24,873 nucleotides of DNA from Hadesarchaea archaeon (GTDB lineage Archaea; Hadarchaeota; Hadarchaeia; Hadarchaeales; Hadarchaeaceae). Positions 1 to 7,222 of the stretch are shown here, piece after piece. Positions within the stretch are counted from its first letter, which is position 1. Each line of letters begins with the position of its first letter. The stretch lies in contig JAOUPD010000004.1 of assembly GCA_029880065.1 (NCBI GenBank), positions 1 through 24,873 of the forward strand, given 5' to 3'. Both the position numbers and the translations under genes were made by a program. The notes beneath the pieces are model-generated. The model did no database searches. It was not told the DNA's origin and saw only the letters and a list, made by a program, of their open reading frames with translations.

Positions 1-1141
1 TTCCCTTCGTCAAGCTGGGATTAGTTCTGGCCATTTCTTCACTAATGTCATATTCACCCCAACCCCGCATAGGAACCACTAACGCCGTCGGCCCTTTGAC
101 CTTATTCAATCTCGTCACCATGGCTCCAGCTACCTTTTGAGCCTCCTCCGGTAGTATACCTACGGCTGCTGCATTTGGAGTTCGGTTAACGATTGACCGG
201 CCTTGGAATTTTTTCTCCTCTTCCTCGAATAATCCGCCGGTGACCTTAGATCGCAGCTTTCTTTCGATAATTTGGCTTCTATTACCGCCAGGACCTAAAA
301 AATCGAGACCGCCGGTAGAGACCACTTGGGGAATGCCCATCTCGCCAGCAGCAGTAAGCCTGCTAGGCCCCGCATGCATTTCGCCACCACAAGCCAGATC
401 CGTCATTTCGTGAGTTGCTATGTCTAGTGAACCGACTATTTCGCCATCTCTGATTAACTCCTCCAGCGATGCACCGCCCCCAACTGCGTGAAGATTGATT
501 AAATCATATCCTCTTGACTCAAAATGTCTGGATGCCCTTTCTGTACAGGGAGCCACTACACCTAGTATCGTGCAGCCTATGAGAGGTTTGATTTCTTCCT
601 TTTCAACCGAAGGGGCCATTGATCCGCCCACTATCATAGCAGCTGCATTAGTAAGCACTTTTCTTGTCACCTTATTCAAGCCCATCTCAACGATGGGATA
701 AAACATGGCTATATCTCGTGTCCCTATATACGGACGGCAATCTCCGGTCGCCAGAGTCGAACTCATGATTTTAGGCACACCTAGAGGCAACGATTGCATG
801 ATTTTGCTTCCAATAAAAGTGCTCGTGGCCCCGCCGTGCGCAATTATGCCATCCAACTTTCCCTCTTCCAACATTTCCTTAACTTTCTTTATCCCACCCT
901 TTGCGATGATATCTGCGGCTTTTATCCTATCCAATTTAAAGATATCGTCTTTGGTGTACCCCTCTTTCGAAATAAGCTCACTTACGGGAATGTCGGCCCA
1001 TCCAACTTCGCCGCCGCAACTAATCTCCATAATAATTGGGTTACCACCTGCTTTTCTAACCTGCTCCGCGAGAAATTTGATTTCATTGCCCTTTGTGTCC
1101 AATATTCCAGCTACAACTATAGTCGGTTTTTTTGCTTTCAT
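1..1141 (-). CDS. UPF0261 / Tm-1-like ATP-binding family protein, C-terminus cut by window edge
   Basis: The minus strand is open for 380 codons from ATG at 1141 to the window edge, so the C-terminus is missing. The N-terminus reads MKAKKPTIVVAGILDTKGNE, the hallmark opening of the UPF0261 (Tm-1-like) family. Glycine-rich family segments follow, such as GIIAHGGATST and VSTGGLDFLGPGG. Family members are about 400-440 residues, so little is lost. Tomato Tm-1 shares the N-terminal domain and binds ATP; the bacterial and archaeal members have no settled reaction. It is the last visible gene of the HMG-CoA-synthase-like/thiolase/DUF35 operon, 44 nt after DUF35, with AAAGGA ahead of the ATG. That context suggests a role in acyl or keto acid catabolism, which is inference. 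Confidence 0.85.
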   Translation of the reverse strand, partial: MKAKKPTIVVAGILDTKGNEIKFLAEQVRKAGGNPIIMEISCGGEVGWADIPVSELISKEGYTKDDIFKLDRIKAADIIAKGGIKKVKEMLEEGKLDGIIAHGGATSTFIGSKIMQSLPLGVPKIMSSTLATGDCRPYIGTRDIAMFYPIVEMGLNKVTRKVLTNAAAMIVGGSMAPSVEKEEIKPLIGCTILGVVAPCTERASRHFESRGYDLINLHAVGGGASLEELIRDGEIVGSLDIATHEMTDLACGGEMHAGPSRLTAAGEMGIPQVVSTGGLDFLGPGGNRSQIIERKLRSKVTGGLFEEEEKKFQGRSIVNRTPNAAAVGILPEEAQKVAGAMVTRLNKVKGPTALVVPMRGWGEYDISEEMARTNPSLTKG

Positions 1142-1185
1142 AATTTTTCCTTTAAAATTAAATTATCTTATTGCTTTTTTTTAAA

Positions 1186-1641
1186 TTATTCCTTAATAGG
1201 AGTCCACATGTATCCGTATAACCAGTTACCGTTATTTGCTCTTCTGAGCTTTCGAACCACGAGTCGAACCTTCATGCCTTCTTTCACTTCTTCAAGCTTG
1301 CAATCGACGAGTTCGGTGGGCATTATGCATACCCCCTCTTTTAACTTGACTGAGGCAATGATTCGACGGTCCCGACCATAAACATGCATACCCATCAGAG
1401 GGGCAGGGACAGAATCCTGCATGAATGAGAATACTTCTCCTTCGTGACTGAATTCATATTCTTCGAAATCTCTAGAATGACAATTTGGACACACTTCGGA
1501 TACTCGCCTGGGCCACCATAATTCTCCACACTTCTTGCATTTGGAACCTACTAATCTGTATCTACCCTTTCTTTCTCTCCAATAAATCGGTTCCCTATAC
1601 ACAGCAATTTGGTATGCGGGCTCAGGGAATGCTGAATACAA
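1186..1641 (-). CDS. DUF35 OB-fold acyl-CoA-binding protein with zinc ribbon
   Basis: This 151-residue protein has a rubredoxin-like zinc ribbon (Cys35-x2-Cys38 and Cys51-x2-Cys54) followed by a beta-rich OB-fold segment, the DUF35 architecture. In archaea DUF35 proteins bridge thiolase and HMG-CoA synthase in one complex and share the CoA site; other relatives partner thiolase-like aldolases. The gene directly follows the thiolase-like gene. The start is a TTG immediately after the thiolase stop TAA, with a run of G (AGGGGGGG) inside the last thiolase codons as ribosome binding site. No ATG is available nearby. The arrangement implies coupled translation and a stoichiometric complex with the two upstream products. 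Confidence 0.88.
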   Translation of the reverse strand: MYSAFPEPAYQIAVYREPIYWRERKGRYRLVGSKCKKCGELWWPRRVSEVCPNCHSRDFEEYEFSHEGEVFSFMQDSVPAPLMGMHVYGRDRRIIASVKLKEGVCIMPTELVDCKLEEVKEGMKVRLVVRKLRRANNGNWLYGYMWTPIKE

Positions 1642-2892
1642 TTAACCCCCCCTAAGGACAGCTGTCGCAGACATTGCTCCCATTCCCCCCACCCCTCCAA
1701 CTCCCTGAATTATTGCCACTTCGTGCTTTGGCGCTTGCCTCTTGCCAGCTTGCCCGCGCAATTGGATCACAGCCTCAACACAACCATTTGACCAATCTGC
1801 ACCAGAGGCTTTACCAAATCCATCAGCACCTCCGTAAGTACTGAATGGAAGTCGCCCATCGATAGCTGTTTCGCCTTCTATGATAAATTTCGCAGCACCA
1901 AAACGTGGACAGACCCTCATCGATTCTAAGAATGTAAAAATTAGGAATGGCGATTCGTTTAAATCTATGTCTTTAGGCTCTACCTTTGCCCTTTTCATTG
2001 CTTCTTCTGTAGATAGCCAAACTGCTGGCGAACACAAAAAGTCAAACTTATCGGGAGGAGTATTAGTTACGGATGGCCATGAATATTTTCGAACTGGATA
2101 GTGCATAGGCCAAGCCGGATAATTTGGAGTGTTCTTTTGCGCTACACCCTCAACGTAAACTGGTGTATCGGTATATTTTTTCGCATCTTCCGCTGGAACT
2201 AAAATTACCCCGCTTGCTCCATCGGTAGATAGTCCACGTGGAAGTCTTCTCCAGAATTCTTCTTCGTTAGTATCCAAAAGGCTCATCATTTCATCTTTTT
2301 TAATAGGACAAGGAACACCATACAATCCAGCTCTTGGATTCCTGTTCACGTACCAATACCTTAGAATTATGCTCGTGACTAAAGCTTCTAAAGTGTCTCG
2401 TTTTCCATAGTACTTATATGCAAAATAATTAGCCATGTCTGTTACGTGATAATGATCGAAACCGAGATGATAATCGAAATCTACATTCGATTGGAGACAA
2501 CGTTTATCTGCACGATTTAGTATATCATACCTACTATCCCAACCTATTTGTAACACTCTGTCGTATAGACCTGATGCGACTAACGTGTATGCATCGTGGA
2601 AACTTGTTCCGCTTCCAGTACATTGATCTGTTATTAAAGAATGCCCTGTAGGGACCATTCCTAAAGCATCCACTATTTCCGCAGGGCTTCCACCTTCTAC
2701 CGAAGCCTCCCCATGGTAGTTGGTAACTATGTATTGAATATCCTTTGGATCCATTCCTTTGTCAACACTAGCTAGAATATCATAACCAGCATCTGCTATT
2801 TTCGTTCTCCACGATTTTAAGTCATCCTTTCTCCTCGCTTCAGGTGAATTGTCCATCGAACCAAACCCCACAACAGCAACTTTTCTTCCCAT
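1642..2892 (-). CDS. Thiolase-like (SCP-x type) acyl-CoA acetyltransferase
   Basis: This is a 416-residue thiolase-superfamily protein. The nucleophile region DQCTGSGTSFHDAY places Cys91 at the acylation position. The C-terminal CVEAVIQLRGQAGKRQ resembles the SCP-x/DUF35-linked thiolases. The usual GHP motif supplying a catalytic His reads GKA here (Lys361), and the central HDCF/NEAF motif is not recognisable, so a standard thiolase reaction is uncertain. I chose the third ATG (2892) because GAGGTG lies 7 nt upstream. The longest frame starts at 2907, where it overlaps the preceding stop as ATGA. It lies between the HMG-CoA-synthase-like and DUF35 genes, the order known for the archaeal thiolase/HMGS complex. 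Confidence 0.85.
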   Translation of the reverse strand: MGRKVAVVGFGSMDNSPEARRKDDLKSWRTKIADAGYDILASVDKGMDPKDIQYIVTNYHGEASVEGGSPAEIVDALGMVPTGHSLITDQCTGSGTSFHDAYTLVASGLYDRVLQIGWDSRYDILNRADKRCLQSNVDFDYHLGFDHYHVTDMANYFAYKYYGKRDTLEALVTSIILRYWYVNRNPRAGLYGVPCPIKKDEMMSLLDTNEEEFWRRLPRGLSTDGASGVILVPAEDAKKYTDTPVYVEGVAQKNTPNYPAWPMHYPVRKYSWPSVTNTPPDKFDFLCSPAVWLSTEEAMKRAKVEPKDIDLNESPFLIFTFLESMRVCPRFGAAKFIIEGETAIDGRLPFSTYGGADGFGKASGADWSNGCVEAVIQLRGQAGKRQAPKHEVAIIQGVGGVGGMGAMSATAVLRGG

Positions 2893-2903
2893 TTTCATGC
2901 ACC

Positions 2904-3998
2904 TCATAAGAACGTAGGATTCAAGTCTTGTAAATATTTGTATTCATTTCTGGTAGCATCAGCATAGCTCACTAGCTCTTTCCTTTCAAGAATTTCTTTA
3001 AGAGGAACCTCGGGTCTTTTTCCATCGATATGAGATGTCACCTTAAGGCTAAAAGCGTCGCTGCCACCCCCAAAGCCGTATGAAGCCACAAATATGCGTT
3101 CGTCAGGCTTTGCCGAATCTAACACGTTTGCCAGACCAAGTAGCGCGGATGCCGCTCCACAATCTCCTATTATGTTAGCAATCGTCCCAAGTTTCACCTG
3201 TTTTTCTGTAAAACCTAGTCTTCCCATGATGTGGCGAGAAGCGGTCCCAAAAGGCTGCTGGAAAATCGAATAACTGTAATCTTCAGGTTTAAGACCTAAT
3301 TTTTGCATTAAGGATTTTGATGCGTGTGTTACATGTTCCACATACCCAACTTCCCACATCGGGTAAACATCACCAGATGGCGAGCCTGAAGAAAGACCCG
3401 TACTTTGTATGTATCTATCCCCTTCAATTCTCCAAAATTCAGATATGTCACTTGCATAAGAACATGTTCCTTCAATCTCAGCAATAGGTTCTTCTCTCCC
3501 AATTACAAAAGAAGCCGCGCCAGCTGAAGCTTCATATTCGAATAAACGTCCCGGGCAAGCGTGACGGTTGAGTGCATCGCTGCCAATTGCCAACCCGCAA
3601 CTTGCCATTTTAGACTCTATTAGTCCCATGCAGATTTGAATTGCAGCTGTTCCTGATTTACCGGAAAATTGCACATCACCGCACATTAAATACGGGCTAA
3701 GTCCAAGGGCTTCAGCAACAATTGTAGCCGAGGGTTTTGAGTCGTAAGGATTTGTACAAGTCCCGAGATAAAGTGCATCAATTTTTTCTCTCTCAATTTT
3801 AGAATTTTTTATAGCACTTTTAGAGGCAGCAATAGCAAGCGTGATGACATCCTCATTTGGTTGCAACACAGCTCTTTCGCTAAGTCCTAGTTTTTCTTTC
3901 AAGAAACTTATAGGATAATTTCTCCAAACACTATTGATTTCCTCAACTTTGATCCTTAAATACGGTACAAAATACCCGTATCCGAGTATTCCTAACAT
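2904..3998 (-). CDS. HMG-CoA synthase-like protein with replaced catalytic triad
   Basis: This 364-residue protein has the thiolase fold of archaeal HMG-CoA synthase: TATIVAEALGL-like and GTAAIQICMGLIES-like segments, and GGGSD near the C-terminus. Compared from memory with archaeal synthases, the Glu-Cys-His triad is gone. The Glu site in VGSESHPY reads LGTCTNPY (Cys81), the nucleophile in EFACKAGT reads QFSGKSGT (Gly113), and the His in FHQP reads FQQP (Gln247). A canonical HMG-CoA synthase reaction is therefore unlikely. It may be a structural partner or use Cys81 for another chemistry. It is first in the operon with thiolase and DUF35 genes. TTTATAAA lies 26 nt upstream of the ATG, indicating a leaderless transcript. 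Confidence 0.82.
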   Translation of the reverse strand: MLGILGYGYFVPYLRIKVEEINSVWRNYPISFLKEKLGLSERAVLQPNEDVITLAIAASKSAIKNSKIEREKIDALYLGTCTNPYDSKPSATIVAEALGLSPYLMCGDVQFSGKSGTAAIQICMGLIESKMASCGLAIGSDALNRHACPGRLFEYEASAGAASFVIGREEPIAEIEGTCSYASDISEFWRIEGDRYIQSTGLSSGSPSGDVYPMWEVGYVEHVTHASKSLMQKLGLKPEDYSYSIFQQPFGTASRHIMGRLGFTEKQVKLGTIANIIGDCGAASALLGLANVLDSAKPDERIFVASYGFGGGSDAFSLKVTSHIDGKRPEVPLKEILERKELVSYADATRNEYKYLQDLNPTFL

Positions 3999-4020
3999 GA
4001 TTTTATTTAATAGCAGAGCC

Positions 4021-4028
4021 TTTATAAA
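4021..4028 (-). promoter_or_regulatory. TATA box of the HMGS-like/thiolase/DUF35 operon
   Basis: TTTATAAA is centred about 26 nt upstream of the ATG at 3998, the spacing expected between an archaeal TATA box and a transcription start at the start codon. No Shine-Dalgarno sequence precedes that ATG, consistent with a leaderless mRNA. The box sits in the 119-nt divergent gap shared with the plus-strand operon starting at 4118. Confidence 0.6.
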
Positions 4029-4117
4029 TTTTTTTATACTAAGCTTTTTGATAGCAGAATAGGTTCAGAACTTAGGTGAAACGTCAAAAAAATTAAGTTA
4101 TTTTTGATGTCAAATTT

Positions 4118-4651
4118 ATGGCAAATTTATATTCAAACAATCCAAAAACCGAAAAGCTTAAAAGGCGTAACATTTTATTAAAAAACGTGTCAAACGCAAA
4201 ATACGTGCCGCCAATATTTCACTTCATTGGATTGATTGCAGCATTGTATGCAGCGGCTATAGCATTAAGTCGTGAATTCCCTCCAAATTGGGGGTGGGCT
4301 TTTGCACCATTCGGTATTGCGGTCTTGGGAATAACTATCATAGGGGTTGTAACTAGCCTTCCGAAAAGAATGCCCTCAAAAGAAGCGGTACCAATTTTGA
4401 AAACAGGGATCAAAATGGGGGCAATTATGAAACTGTTTTTCGTTCTTGCCGCGTTTATTGGTGGTGCGTATGTCTATTGGTTTGCTCCGGTTGAGGGGCC
4501 ACCGGGTGTTGTTTTGCCACCGGGTTTGGGCTGGGAAGGTGCTGGAGGGCTCTGGGTAGGTGTCTCATTAGCGCTTGCCTTGTCGATAATCGGGGACATT
4601 GTTGCACATAAGGGACTTGGGATGATGCTTAAACACGGAGGAGGAGAATAG
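4118..4651 (+). CDS. Four-helix membrane protein of unknown family (paralog A)
   Basis: This 177-residue protein has a basic, soluble N-terminus of about 28 residues and four probable membrane segments near residues 30-50, 58-80, 102-124 and 145-165. I do not recognise the family. It is clearly related to the next gene: both share GIK-[MV]-GAI-[MI]-K before the third helix and S-x-IGDI-x-A-x-K in the fourth, plus a Pro/Gly-rich loop between helices 3 and 4. It opens the plus-strand catabolic operon. No Shine-Dalgarno is seen before the ATG, and a weak A/T-rich TATA-like stretch lies near 4087-4096. A two-subunit carrier or membrane anchor for the pathway is possible but unproven. Confidence 0.75.
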   Translation: MANLYSNNPKTEKLKRRNILLKNVSNAKYVPPIFHFIGLIAALYAAAIALSREFPPNWGWAFAPFGIAVLGITIIGVVTSLPKRMPSKEAVPILKTGIKMGAIMKLFFVLAAFIGGAYVYWFAPVEGPPGVVLPPGLGWEGAGGLWVGVSLALALSIIGDIVAHKGLGMMLKHGGGE

Positions 4652-4653
4652 AG

Positions 4654-5100
4654 ATGCCACCACCAAAAGCAGCATACATACCTAACGTGTTTAGTGCAAT
4701 AGGTTTGGTTATCGCAATTATTGCAGGAATCTTAGCTGTAAATAACGTTGAACTGCGGCCCGATTCACCCTGGCCTTTTGCTATCGCATTAATCTGTCTC
4801 ATGGGAGTTTTGAATCTTCCTCAAGCCCCCCCTCCAAAAAGATTGATCCCTAACATAATAAGTGGCATAAAAGTGGGGGCCATAATTAAGATATTGTTTA
4901 TTGTAGCTGGGATAATCGTTGGAGTATATTTATTATATTTCTTTGACCCCACTCATGGTATGGTCCCAGGATTTGTAATGCCTTTTGATGCTAGTACGGT
5001 CCCCTGGTTTGGTGTCGCGTTGCCGCTATTCATCTCGTTAATTGGGGACATCGGGGCACTTAAAGCTCTTTCAGGGATGGCTAAAACACTCCCTTATTAG
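4654..5100 (+). CDS. Four-helix membrane protein of unknown family (paralog B)
   Basis: This 148-residue hydrophobic protein has four probable membrane segments and is a shorter paralog of the preceding product. It lacks the N-terminal basic extension but keeps GIKVGAIIK and SLIGDIGALKAL. The ATG is 2 nt after the upstream stop, and its ribosome binding site (GGAGGAG) lies inside the last codons of that gene, so the two are translationally coupled and likely made in equal amounts. A heteromeric membrane complex is the simplest inference. I know no named domain with these motifs. Conserved glycines and an Asp within helix 4 (IGDI) are unusual for a simple anchor. Confidence 0.75.
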   Translation: MPPPKAAYIPNVFSAIGLVIAIIAGILAVNNVELRPDSPWPFAIALICLMGVLNLPQAPPPKRLIPNIISGIKVGAIIKILFIVAGIIVGVYLLYFFDPTHGMVPGFVMPFDASTVPWFGVALPLFISLIGDIGALKALSGMAKTLPY

Positions 5101-5137
5101 ATCCAAAGATTAAATTAGAGATTGTGGGGTAAAGCGA

Positions 5138-5491
5138 GTGAAAAAGGTAGAATTAAAAGATGTAAAGCCTTATGAGGCACCCGGGCATTTCAAAATGGTT
5201 GCTCTCAGACTCCATCACAAAGAAACGACAGGCACCGAAAACTTCTGGGTGGGGCTGTCACATTTCCTCCCAGGCGGCGGTGCGGAGATGGGTTCAAGCG
5301 ATACGGAAAAAGTGTATTTCGTGATTTCCGGAGTTATAACCGTAGTAACCCCTGATAAAAAAGAGATAACCTTACGCCCGATGGATTCGCTCTTTATACC
5401 CCCCGGTGAAGAACGATATATCATAAATAAAGAAAATGTGCCCGCTGCCATGCTGGTCATTGCCGCGTACCCGAGAACACAAGGGAGGTGA
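5138..5491 (+). CDS. Small cupin-domain protein, metal ligands absent
   Basis: This 117-residue single-domain cupin has the beta-barrel signatures LPGGG, YFVISGVITVV and LRPMDSLFIPPGE. The usual metal ligands are missing: where motif 1 normally carries H-x-H, this protein has AEMGSSDTE, keeping only the Glu, and motif 2 lacks the His after PPG. A metal-dependent dioxygenase role is therefore unlikely; ligand sensing, isomerisation or a structural role fits better. The start is GTG with a G-rich stretch (GTGGGGT) about 9 nt upstream. The stop TGA overlaps the strong ribosome binding site of the following hydrolase, so the two are coupled. Confidence 0.82.
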   Translation: MKKVELKDVKPYEAPGHFKMVALRLHHKETTGTENFWVGLSHFLPGGGAEMGSSDTEKVYFVISGVITVVTPDKKEITLRPMDSLFIPPGEERYIINKENVPAAMLVIAAYPRTQGR

Positions 5492-5495
5492 TAAA

Positions 5496-6371
5496 TTGAA
5501 AAAGGAAAAAGAAGTACTAGATTCCCCTTATATGCATGGAGGGTTGACGATGGAGGACTTGGGTAGAGCCGAAGATATACTCAAAAAGCCTTCTGTCAAC
5601 ATCCTTGGCAAAGACGTTGAAGTTTTCGACTTAAGCCAGCCTTGGGGTGCAGGTACTCCTCTCTGGCCATACTTCGCGGATTACGTAGTTAACAGAGTCC
5701 ATTACCACGCGAAATCCCGAGTTCTAAGCCAGTATATTACCCATTCAATGCATGCTTCGACCCACGCAGATGCGCCAGTCCACGTTGAGGAAGGATACCC
5801 CTACATCGATGAGGTGCCAATAGAAAGGTACTGCGGAAAGGGCGTTGTAGTCTCAATACCCAAGAAAAAGTGGGAGGTCATCATGCCGGAGGACTTGGAG
5901 AAAGCGGAACCAACGATAGAGGAAGGAGACATCGTCATCATCAACTCGGGTTGGCATCGCTACTTTGGTGACAACATTAAATACTTCTGCTACTCGCCTG
6001 GGCTTTACAAGGAAGCTGGTGAATGGTTCGTTAAAAAGAAGGTAAAAGCCGTTGGCGTAGATCAGCAAGCGATAGACCATCCATTGGCAACAAAAATAGC
6101 TTGGTACCAAGGGCCAGGAGACAGACCAATTCTCCCATGGGTGCTAGAGGAATACAAAAAGGAGACAGGAAGAGAGGCTATTGAGGACTTTCCTTTGTGG
6201 GAACCTTGCCACAGGATCCTTTACACGCATGGAATTCCCGGTTGGGAGAATGTTGGCGGAGATATCGACAAAGTGACCGGTAAAAGATGCACCATTCTAG
6301 GATTACCCTTGAGGTGGGTGAAAGGCGACGGTTCCATGGTAAGAATGGTAGCGATTGTTGAGAAAAAGTGA
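5496..6371 (+). CDS. Cyclase-family metal-dependent hydrolase (kynurenine formamidase-like)
   Basis: This 291-residue protein carries the family metal motif as HASTHADAPVH (residues 86-96; canonical form H-x-G-T-H-x-D-x-P-x-H), with DIVIINSGWH and VGVDQQAIDHP segments further on. Relatives hydrolyse formyl-amides, isatin and other cyclic or amide-like substrates using Zn or Mn. The substrate here is unknown; in this operon it may open a ring or cleave an amide or lactone before beta-oxidation-like steps. I chose the TTG at 5496 because GGGAGGTGAT lies just upstream; the in-frame ATG at 5436 lies inside the cupin gene. The next gene begins 4 nt after the stop. Confidence 0.85.
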   Translation: MKKEKEVLDSPYMHGGLTMEDLGRAEDILKKPSVNILGKDVEVFDLSQPWGAGTPLWPYFADYVVNRVHYHAKSRVLSQYITHSMHASTHADAPVHVEEGYPYIDEVPIERYCGKGVVVSIPKKKWEVIMPEDLEKAEPTIEEGDIVIINSGWHRYFGDNIKYFCYSPGLYKEAGEWFVKKKVKAVGVDQQAIDHPLATKIAWYQGPGDRPILPWVLEEYKKETGREAIEDFPLWEPCHRILYTHGIPGWENVGGDIDKVTGKRCTILGLPLRWVKGDGSMVRMVAIVEKK

Positions 6372-6375
6372 TCTC

Positions 6376-7197
6376 ATGGAAAAAGCTTACGCTATCGAAC
6401 CAGAAAAGGTCTCCGAGCAAGTCAAACGCATGTATGACTTGACGGGAAAGGTCGCTGTGGTTACGGGTGGTGCCGGAGGACTGGGTGGACCCACTTGTGT
6501 AGCTTTGGCTAGTGCTGGTGCGGATGTAGTCGTTGTCGATATGAATCCAGAAAAATCGGAAAAAATAGCTGAACAAGTTAAATCGCTGGGCAGGAAATCT
6601 ATGGCGATCCAAGTAGATGTAACGAAGGAGGAAGATGTTAAGAGCATGGTAAAAAAGGTTGTTGATGAGTTCAAAAAAATTGATATCCTCATAACCTATG
6701 CCGGGATGAATATCCCAAAACCAGCTGAAGAATATCCCCTCGAAGATTGGAACAAGGTGATGTCCCTTAACGTGACGGGCATGTTTCTTTGTTGCAGAGA
6801 GGTGGGCAAAGTTATGATTAATCAAAAGTCAGGTAAAATCATAAATGTTTCATCTGTACGGAGTGCTTTCGCCCTTCCCAGAAATTACCTTGGTTATTGT
6901 ACAAGTAAAGGCGCCGTAAATATGATTACGAAGCAATTAGCTTGCGAATGGGGAAAGTTCAACGTAAATGTTAACGCGATCGCGCCCACGGTAATTGAAA
7001 CCCCCTTGACGAGACACATTCTCGAAAACAAAGATTTCGCAGAGAAGTTTAAAAGAGGCATACCGCTTGGAAGATGGGGCCGACCGGATGATCTATTTGG
7101 AACCCTGATATATTTGGCCTCAGATGCATCGAACTTCATAACGGGACAAATAATCTTTATTGACGGTGGCACAACAACTTTCGATAGCATAGATTGA
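6376..7197 (+). CDS. Short-chain dehydrogenase/reductase (SDR), NAD-type
   Basis: This 273-residue classical SDR has the nucleotide motif TGGAGGLG (residues 30-37), an Asp after the second strand (VVVVDMNPEKS) that favours NAD over NADP, the NVSS serine region, the catalytic pair Tyr174-x3-Lys178 (YCTSK), and the C-terminal FITGQIIFIDGG. The usual NNAG motif is TYAG here. A 20-residue N-terminal extension precedes the Rossmann fold. I chose ATG 6376, preceded by AAGTGAT; a longer TTG frame overlaps the upstream gene. In the operon it probably oxidises a hydroxyl group of a pathway intermediate; the substrate cannot be read from sequence. Confidence 0.9.
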   Translation: MEKAYAIEPEKVSEQVKRMYDLTGKVAVVTGGAGGLGGPTCVALASAGADVVVVDMNPEKSEKIAEQVKSLGRKSMAIQVDVTKEEDVKSMVKKVVDEFKKIDILITYAGMNIPKPAEEYPLEDWNKVMSLNVTGMFLCCREVGKVMINQKSGKIINVSSVRSAFALPRNYLGYCTSKGAVNMITKQLACEWGKFNVNVNAIAPTVIETPLTRHILENKDFAEKFKRGIPLGRWGRPDDLFGTLIYLASDASNFITGQIIFIDGGTTTFDSID

Positions 7198-7222
7198 GTA
7201 GTAATTTAAAAAGGATGGCAAT

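Noticed and set aside
1..1184. Plus-strand frames at 495-701, 705-1184 and 794-1381
   Set aside because: They are antisense to the continuous UPF0261 and DUF35 frames and have no coherent protein character.
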